Part shown: positions 1-4,669 of the stretch, one piece after another
Layout: each line of letters opens with the position of its first letter
Position numbering within the stretch: the first letter of the stretch is position 1
Source: Bacteroidota bacterium
GTDB lineage: Bacteria > Bacteroidota > Bacteroidia > B-17B0 > Aurantibacillaceae
Direction: 5' to 3'
NCBI GenBank assembly: GCA_005800865.1
Contig: SYEI01000220.1
Span: 1-7,160 of the forward strand
Length of the DNA stretch: 7,160 bases
The notes under the pieces: generated by a model
What the model saw: only the letters and a program-made list of their open reading frames with translations
Database searches by the model: none
What the model was told of the DNA's origin: nothing
Program-made: the position numbers and the translations under genes

Positions 1-32
1 AAAGTATGACTCATTTTGGTACAGGCTTATAA
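1..32 (+). CDS. Possible 3' end of an upstream gene (nine codons plus stop)
   Basis: The third forward frame reads SMTHFGTGL and ends in TAA at 30-32. A strong rightward terminator begins about 20 bases later, which is what would follow the last gene of a transcript. This is only circumstantial. The first frame stops even earlier (TGA at 7-9), the second frame runs on through the terminator, and the terminated transcript could also be an RNA gene. Nine residues are too few to identify a product, so no function is proposed. Confidence 0.25.
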   Translation, partial: SMTHFGTGL

Positions 33-52
33 TATTTAATTTTAAAATCAGG

Positions 53-88
53 AAACGCTATCCCTTATTCGGATGGCGTTTTTTATTT
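53..88 (+). terminator. Rho-independent terminator of the transcript entering from the left
   Basis: Bases 53-63 (AAACGCTATCC) pair with 71-81 (GGATGGCGTTT) to form an 11-bp stem with a single T-G wobble and the 7-base loop CTTATTC. The descending arm runs into a T-tract (79-84, then 86-88), so the signal points rightward. On the opposite strand the T-run after the stem is short and broken by CC, so leftward use is less likely. It lies 35 bases before the mlaE start and should insulate mlaEF from upstream transcription. Confidence 0.87.
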
Positions 89-122
89 ACAAGCCTTAGT
101 CGTATATTAGCCCTTCAAAATC

Positions 123-863
123 ATGAACTTATTTTTTCATCTCGGTAGATATTTTATCCTTATTAAACGTGTGTTTAGTAAGCCAGAAAAACTATCGGTG
201 TATATGAGGCAAATTATTCATGAAATTGATAATATTGGAATTAGTTCTTTGCCCATAATTGCCATCATTTCTTTTTTCATGGGTGGCGTAATTACTATAC
301 AATCTGCTTTTGGATTTACTAGTCCGTTAGTTCCTTTATATGCTGTTGGTTATACAGCTCGTGAATCTATGTTGTTAGAGTTTTCCCCAACTATTGTGTG
401 TTTAATTTTAGCTGGAAAAATTGGCTCTAATATAGCTTCCGAAATTGGCTCTATGCGAATTACCGAGCAAATTGATGCCTTAGAAATTATGGGAATTAAT
501 TCGGCAGGTTATTTAATACTTCCTAAAATTGCAGCCGGTATGTTAATTATGCCTTTTTTAATTGCTATTAGTATGTTTTTAGGGATTTTTGGCGGATACG
601 TTATGGGAATTGCAACAGGAGCTTGTTCTTCATACGAATACATTTTTGGTATTCAAGCGTTTTTCGAGCCTTGGAAATTATATTACTCCTTTACGAAAGT
701 TATTACCTTTGCTTTTTTGATCACCTCTATTTCTTCTTATTTTGGTTATTATACACACGGTGGAGCTTTAGAAGTAGGTAAAAGCAGCACAGCAGCTGTT
801 GTATATAGCAGCATCTTAATTTTGATTTTTAATTTCTTGTTAACCCAATTATTCTTAACATGA
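123..863 (+). CDS. mlaE: MlaE-family ABC transporter permease (phospholipid/MCE transporter)
   Basis: Integral inner-membrane permease of an MCE-type ABC transporter. In Proteobacteria MlaFEDB moves phospholipids between the inner and outer membranes. At 246 residues the length is normal for the family. An amphipathic N-terminus precedes several hydrophobic segments, roughly 41-62, 86-100, 135-165, 190-212 and 226-245. The family signature is clear: AGKIGSNIASEIG (about 97-109) leading into RITEQIDALEIMG (about 112-124), the coupling-helix region that contacts the ATPase. The C-terminal GGALEVGKSSTAAVV (213-227) is also typical. ATG 123 is the first possible start, because an in-frame TAG lies at 108-110. 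The stop TGA overlaps the mlaF start as ATGA, which implies translational coupling. The assignment as MlaE is secure; the lipid carried and its direction are inferred from the family. Confidence 0.94.
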   Translation: MNLFFHLGRYFILIKRVFSKPEKLSVYMRQIIHEIDNIGISSLPIIAIISFFMGGVITIQSAFGFTSPLVPLYAVGYTARESMLLEFSPTIVCLILAGKIGSNIASEIGSMRITEQIDALEIMGINSAGYLILPKIAAGMLIMPFLIAISMFLGIFGGYVMGIATGACSSYEYIFGIQAFFEPWKLYYSFTKVITFAFLITSISSYFGYYTHGGALEVGKSSTAAVVYSSILILIFNFLLTQLFLT

Positions 864-1621
864 TCGAAATTAAAAATATATCAAAAAGCTTTGGCGATAG
901 AAAAGTCATCGATGATGTTTCTTTTACGTTTGAGCAAGGGAAAACCAATTTAATTATCGGAGAAAGTGGTAGCGGAAAAACAACCGTTATGAAATTAATG
1001 GTTGGGTTACATGAGGTTGATAATGGTGAAGTTTTATATGACGGAAAAAATTTCCCAACTTTAGGTGTCAAAGAAAAACAAGAAGTTCGAAAAAAAATAG
1101 GTATGCTTTTTCAAGGCGGTGCTTTATTTGATTCACAGACCTTAGAAGAGAATGTGCGTTTCCCTTTAGATATGTTTACCACCATGACTAAGGAAGAGAA
1201 GTTGGATCGAGTTAATTTTTGCTTAGATAAAGTTCAATTAACCAATCGTAATAATTTATATCCTGGCGAATTATCTGGAGGTATGAAAAAACGTGCGGCT
1301 TTAGCAAGAGCCATTGCTAATAATCCCCAGTATTTATTTTGTGATGAACCAAACTCTGGTTTAGATCCCAAAACATCTATTGTTATTGATAATTTAATTC
1401 AAAGTTTAACTCACGAATTTAATATTACAACGATTGTGATTACCCACGACATGAATTCGGTGGTTGAAATTGGGGAAAAAATTCTATACATCTATAAAGG
1501 TAAACCTTGGTGGACAGGCAATAGCCAAGACATATTAAAAACAACCAATCCTGAGTTAGTTGATTTCGTATTTGCTTCTGGTTTTATGAAAGAAGTATTT
1601 AATGCCGTTGATAAAAAATAA
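860..1621 (+). CDS. mlaF: MlaF-family ABC transporter ATP-binding protein
   Basis: Cytoplasmic ATPase that powers the MlaE permease encoded just upstream. All nucleotide-binding motifs are present in order: Walker A GESGSGKT (34-41), Q-loop glutamine at 85 within MLFQGGALFD, signature LSGGM (138-142), Walker B YLFCDEP (158-164), D-loop SGLDP (166-170) and switch histidine H196 in ITHDM. The LFQGGALFDS stretch and the LSGGMKKR signature are typical of the MlaF subgroup rather than generic importers. At 253 residues it has normal length and appears intact. Its ATG lies inside the mlaE stop codon (ATGA), so the pair is almost certainly cotranscribed. No MlaD-like MCE protein, MlaC or STAS-domain MlaB gene follows; those partners must be encoded elsewhere or be absent. 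Confidence 0.95.
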   Translation: MIEIKNISKSFGDRKVIDDVSFTFEQGKTNLIIGESGSGKTTVMKLMVGLHEVDNGEVLYDGKNFPTLGVKEKQEVRKKIGMLFQGGALFDSQTLEENVRFPLDMFTTMTKEEKLDRVNFCLDKVQLTNRNNLYPGELSGGMKKRAALARAIANNPQYLFCDEPNSGLDPKTSIVIDNLIQSLTHEFNITTIVITHDMNSVVEIGEKILYIYKGKPWWTGNSQDILKTTNPELVDFVFASGFMKEVFNAVDKK

Positions 1622-1645
1622 ATACGGCCCATTATAAACATAAAT

Positions 1646-1665
1646 TCTCTGATTTTTTTCGGAGA
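1646..1665. other. Small hairpin between mlaF and the methyltransferase gene
   Basis: TCTCTGA (1646-1652) pairs with TCGGAGA (1659-1665) in a 7-bp stem containing one G-T wobble and a loop of six T. No T-run follows the stem, so it is not a standard terminator in the rightward direction. It lies 20 bases before the TTG start of the next gene. It could be an RNA stability element or chance. It is the only visible structure in the 63-base gap. Confidence 0.35.
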
Positions 1666-1684
1666 TAATCAAATCCAAATTACA

Positions 1685-2878
1685 TTGAAAGATAAAAAAA
1701 ATACCGAACACGATTTTGAAATGAAAGCCACGACATTTCATGGCTTAGAAGATGTATTAGTAAATGAATTAATGAAGTTGGGAGCACGCGATATTGTTCC
1801 ATTTAAACGAGGCGTTTCTTTTACAGGAGATAAAGGCTTTATGTACAAGGCTAATTTGTGTTTACGTACCGCTTTAAAAGTATTGGTTCCTATTTATTCG
1901 TTTACAGCCAATAATGAACATGAACTGTATGCTAAAATGAAGGAATATGAGTGGGAAGAATTGTTGAATACAGATGATACGTTGGCGATTAATGCAACCG
2001 TTAATTCAGATGAATTTAATCACTCTTTGTATGTGTCTCAAAAAACAAAAGATGCTATTTGTGATCGATTTGTAGATAAATTTGACGTAAGACCCAATGT
2101 TGATTTGGATAGGCCAACCGTTAGAATTTATGTTCACATTTTTAGAAATCAAGTCAATGTAAGTTTGGATAGTAGCGGAGATTCTTTATTTAAAAGAGGT
2201 TACCGTGTTGACATTGATACCGCTCCAATGAAAGAAGTGTTGGCAGCAGGAATGGTGTTGTTATCTAATTGGCAACCACATTTACCATTAATTGATGGTA
2301 TGTGCGGTAGTGGAACCTTAGGTATTGAAGCAGCCTTATTTGCAAATAATATTCCTCCAGGAGTTTTTAGAGAAGAGTTTGGTTTTATGAAATGGCACGA
2401 CTATGATAAAGAGTTGTGGGATACAATTTATGAAAGTACGATCAATCGGATTAAAGATGATATGCCAAATATTATCTCTAGCGATATTGATATTGTGCCT
2501 CTAGAAATGGCCAAACGCAACGGTGCTGTAGCTAAAGTAGATGATGTAATTCAATACGAACATATATCATTTTTTGATTTAATGCCAACTAAGCCGCATG
2601 GCACTATTTTATTAAATCCTCCTTATGATGAGCGTATCAAAATGGAAGACACCAATGCTTTTTATAAGCAAATTGGAGATAAGTTAAAAAAAGATTTTGG
2701 AGGTTGGACTTGTTGGATTATTTCTTCCAATATGGAAGCTATAAAATCTATTGGTTTACATCCAAGTAAAAAAATGACTTTGTTTAATGCTTCTTTAGAA
2801 TGTAAATTATTGAAGTACGAAATGTACAGCGGTTCTAAAAAGGCATCTAAGCAAGACAGGCAAGAGGAAACTAATTAA
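1685..2878 (+). CDS. rlmL: THUMP-domain class I SAM-dependent RNA methyltransferase, RlmL/YpsC type
   Basis: Predicted 23S rRNA guanine-N2 methyltransferase; E. coli RlmL makes m2G2445. The N-terminal part (about 12-165) matches the ferredoxin-like plus THUMP RNA-binding region of the family, including GDKGFMYKANLCLRTALK (48-65). A Rossmann-fold methyltransferase domain follows, with the SAM-binding loop DGMCGSGTLGIEAA (204-217) and catalytic motif NPPYDER (311-317). At 397 residues it corresponds to the RlmL half only: E. coli RlmKL is about 700 residues because a second methyltransferase, RlmK, is fused, and that is absent here. The lysine-rich tail (about 384-397) may bind RNA. The TTG at 1685 keeps the residues that precede the conserved FEM..TTF segment in relatives I recall. 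The only in-frame ATG nearby, at 1721, would remove twelve residues and start at the edge of that segment. The exact start is therefore uncertain. It lies 63 bases after mlaF and could be read from the same transcript. Confidence 0.9.
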   Translation: MKDKKNTEHDFEMKATTFHGLEDVLVNELMKLGARDIVPFKRGVSFTGDKGFMYKANLCLRTALKVLVPIYSFTANNEHELYAKMKEYEWEELLNTDDTLAINATVNSDEFNHSLYVSQKTKDAICDRFVDKFDVRPNVDLDRPTVRIYVHIFRNQVNVSLDSSGDSLFKRGYRVDIDTAPMKEVLAAGMVLLSNWQPHLPLIDGMCGSGTLGIEAALFANNIPPGVFREEFGFMKWHDYDKELWDTIYESTINRIKDDMPNIISSDIDIVPLEMAKRNGAVAKVDDVIQYEHISFFDLMPTKPHGTILLNPPYDERIKMEDTNAFYKQIGDKLKKDFGGWTCWIISSNMEAIKSIGLHPSKKMTLFNASLECKLLKYEMYSGSKKASKQDRQEETN

Positions 2879-3453
2879 ATTGAATTGACAAATTCAACTA
2901 ATTGTTTCATCGCTTTTGCTCTGTGCGAAATTACATTTTTTATCTCTGAACTCATTTCAGCAAATGTTTCTGTGTAACCATAAGGTAAAAAAATAGGATC
3001 GTAGCCAAAACCATTAGCACCAGATTTTTGAGTTGTGATTGTTCCATTGATAATGCCTTCAAATAAATATTCTTTACCGTCAATTATTAAAGCCATTACA
3101 GTTTTAAAATGAGCATTTCTGTCGTCTTTATTAGTTAGATCTTTTAAAAGCTTTTCTAAATTATCACTGTCGTTTTTGTGATCGCCTGCATATCTAGCAG
3201 AATATACTCCTGGCGCCCCATCTAAAGCATCAACTAATAATCCGCTATCGTCAGCAAAGCAATTTATGCCAGTTTGCTTATAAATGGTTTGTGCTTTTAG
3301 TAAAGCATTACCTTCAATGGTTGAGGCAGTTTCTTCTATTTCCTCTAATAAATTAATATCATCAAGGCTCAATAATTCAATCGTTGAGGGGATCAGGCTT
3401 TTAACTTCTTTTAATTTGTTTTTATTGTGTGTGGCGAAAATCAGCTTTGTCAT
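2875..3453 (-). CDS. rdgB: RdgB/HAM1-family non-canonical purine NTP pyrophosphatase
   Basis: Cytoplasmic house-cleaning enzyme that hydrolyses dITP, ITP and XTP to the monophosphate and pyrophosphate, keeping deaminated purines out of DNA and RNA. The 192 residues are full length for the family. Motifs are complete: the N-terminal ATHNKNKLKE (7-16), with substrate-binding residues; ADDSGLLVDAL (67-77), with the catalytic/metal-binding aspartates D68 and D69; GAPGVYSARYAG (79-90); NGFGYDPIF (147-155); and ISHRAKAM (175-182), which recognises the base. The ATG at 3453 gives the canonical N-terminus MTKLIFATHN. The gene converges on the methyltransferase gene, the two stops sharing TTAA at 2875-2878. 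It diverges from wecE across an 81-base gap. Nothing suggests specialised regulation. Confidence 0.96.
   Translation of the reverse strand: MTKLIFATHNKNKLKEVKSLIPSTIELLSLDDINLLEEIEETASTIEGNALLKAQTIYKQTGINCFADDSGLLVDALDGAPGVYSARYAGDHKNDSDNLEKLLKDLTNKDDRNAHFKTVMALIIDGKEYLFEGIINGTITTQKSGANGFGYDPIFLPYGYTETFAEMSSEIKNVISHRAKAMKQLVEFVNSI
2880..2897. other. Hairpin at the convergent junction of rlmL and rdgB
   Basis: TTGAATT (2880-2886) and AATTCAA (2891-2897) form a perfect 7-bp stem with the loop GACA. It starts two bases after the methyltransferase stop codon and lies inside the last codons of rdgB. No strong T-run follows on either strand, so it would be a weak terminator at best. It may serve as a 3' end for the rightward transcript, or arise by chance in AT-rich DNA. 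Confidence 0.3.
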
Positions 3454-3534
3454 AGCAGGAGTATATAATATTGTTTTTTTAATTTGAATTACTAAAAATA
3501 TAATTTGTAAATTTAAATTTAGGATTTAATTTAT
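3454..3534. promoter_or_regulatory. Divergent intergenic region between rdgB and wecE
   Basis: These 81 very AT-rich bases are the only space available for the promoters of both rdgB (leftward) and wecE (rightward). Rightward, TATAATTTG at 3499-3507 resembles both a sigma-70 -10 box and, imperfectly, the Bacteroidota -7 element TAnnTTTG. Leftward, the complement of 3495-3502 reads TATATTTT, one base from the same element. I could not place a matching -33 TTG at the usual distance for either. A promoter function is therefore likely from the gene layout, but the exact boxes are not established. An AGGA at 3521-3524 lies ten bases before the wecE ATG. Confidence 0.4.
3508..3521. repeat. 14-bp perfect palindrome upstream of wecE
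   Basis: TAAATTTAAATTTA is a perfect inverted repeat centred between 3514 and 3515, immediately downstream of the possible -10/-7 element and 13 bases before the wecE ATG. This position would suit an operator for a dimeric regulator. It contains only A and T, in a region where such palindromes arise easily, so function is speculative. Confidence 0.25.
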
Positions 3535-4668
3535 ATGAAGATACCATTCAATAAACCTTTTTTTATTGGAAATGAAACCAAGTATATTTCTCAGGCGGTA
3601 AAGTCTGGAAAAATATCTGGGGATGGTATGTTTACGAAAAAATGTCATGATTTATTAGAGAAAAGATATGGTTTCAAAAAAGTATTGTTAACAACGTCTT
3701 GTACCGATGCTTTAGAAATGGCTGCTATTTTAATTGACACAAAAGCAGGAGATGAAATCATTATGCCATCGTATACTTTTGTTTCAACAGCAAATGCTTT
3801 TGTTTTGAGAGGAGCTAAAATTGTTTTTGCTGACAGTAATTCTATTAATCCCAATATTGATACAAATACTATTGAATCATTAATAACAGCTAAAACTAAG
3901 GCTATTGTGGTGGTTCATTATGCTGGGATTGCATGTGATATGGATGCTGTAATGGCATTATCAAAAAAACACAATTTATTAGTCATTGAAGATGCGGCTC
4001 AAGCAATTGATAGTTTTTATAAAGGAAGGCCTTTGGGCAGTATCGGACATTTGGCGGCTTTTTCTTTTCATGAAACAAAAAACATTATTTCAGGCGAAGG
4101 AGGCATGCTGGTTATTAATGATGAGCAGTTTATTAAACGCGCTGAAATCATTCGAGAAAAGGGAACTAATAGAACTCAGTTTTTTAGAGGAGAAATAGAT
4201 AAGTATGATTGGGTCGACATTGGCTCATCATTTTTACCATCCGAATTAACAACTGCTTTTTTGTTTGCTCAATTAGAAAATATAGAATTGATTCAGAAAA
4301 AAAGATTAGGTATTTGGAAAAGGTATAATGAAGAACTTTTATTACTTGAGAAATCAGGAAAGATAGCTTTACCAAAAATTCCAAACTATGCTACAAATAA
4401 TGCTCATATATTCTATATTATTTTTAAGTCGATTGAAGAAAGAACAGCTTTAATTAATAAACTAAAACAGGATGGTATTTTAGCTGTATTTCATTATATA
4501 TCATTGCATAGCAGTCCGTTTTATAAAAAACAAAATGCAGATGTTGTTTTAGAGAATGCAGATAAGTACACTAATTGTTTATTGAGATTGCCTTTGTTTT
4601 ATGATTTAAAGCGAAAAGAACAAAGTTTGGTGATTAATTCAATATTTGACTTTTATAAATCGAAATAG
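3535..4668 (+). CDS. wecE: dTDP-4-amino-4,6-dideoxygalactose transaminase (WecE/RffA, DegT/DnrJ family)
   Basis: PLP-dependent sugar aminotransferase. The E. coli enzyme converts dTDP-4-keto-6-deoxy-D-glucose plus glutamate to dTDP-Fuc4N, a precursor of surface glycans such as enterobacterial common antigen. The 377 residues match the family length. The fold type I aspartate-aminotransferase signature is complete: the PLP phosphate region TTSCTDALEMAA (53-64), MPSYTFVSTANAFVLRGA (77-94), IEDAAQ with D153 and Q156 beneath the cofactor, and SFHETKN with Schiff-base lysine K182. REKGTNRTQFFRGEIDKYDW (207-226) and AVFHYISLH are characteristic of WecE rather than of other DegT enzymes, so the substrate call is better than usual. 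ATG 3535 is the first start after an in-frame TAG at 3520-3522. No rmlA, rmlB or glycosyltransferase gene is adjacent, so the substrate must come from genes elsewhere. The stop lies one base from that of the convergent PKD protein gene. Confidence 0.93.
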   Translation: MKIPFNKPFFIGNETKYISQAVKSGKISGDGMFTKKCHDLLEKRYGFKKVLLTTSCTDALEMAAILIDTKAGDEIIMPSYTFVSTANAFVLRGAKIVFADSNSINPNIDTNTIESLITAKTKAIVVVHYAGIACDMDAVMALSKKHNLLVIEDAAQAIDSFYKGRPLGSIGHLAAFSFHETKNIISGEGGMLVINDEQFIKRAEIIREKGTNRTQFFRGEIDKYDWVDIGSSFLPSELTTAFLFAQLENIELIQKKRLGIWKRYNEELLLLEKSGKIALPKIPNYATNNAHIFYIIFKSIEERTALINKLKQDGILAVFHYISLHSSPFYKKQNADVVLENADKYTNCLLRLPLFYDLKRKEQSLVINSIFDFYKSK

Positions 4669-4669
4669 G

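Noticed and set aside
86..122. Possible mlaE promoter with TATATTAG at 103-110
   Set aside because: It is one base from the TAnnTTTG -7 element, but no TTG lies at the usual -33 position and it would leave a leader of only a few bases. I could not support it over chance.
829..1071. Leftward 80-codon reading frame across the mlaE/mlaF junction
   Set aside because: It lies opposite well-identified coding sequence, shows no recognisable domain and has no independent start context, so it is a shadow of mlaEF.
3284..3487. Rightward 67-codon reading frame opposite the rdgB start
   Set aside because: It overlaps the conserved N-terminal motifs of rdgB on the other strand, and its hydrophobic look comes from the complement of those codons.
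3645..4384. Three short frames (two leftward, one rightward) inside wecE
   Set aside because: All lie within the complete and conserved wecE reading frame and have no supporting features.
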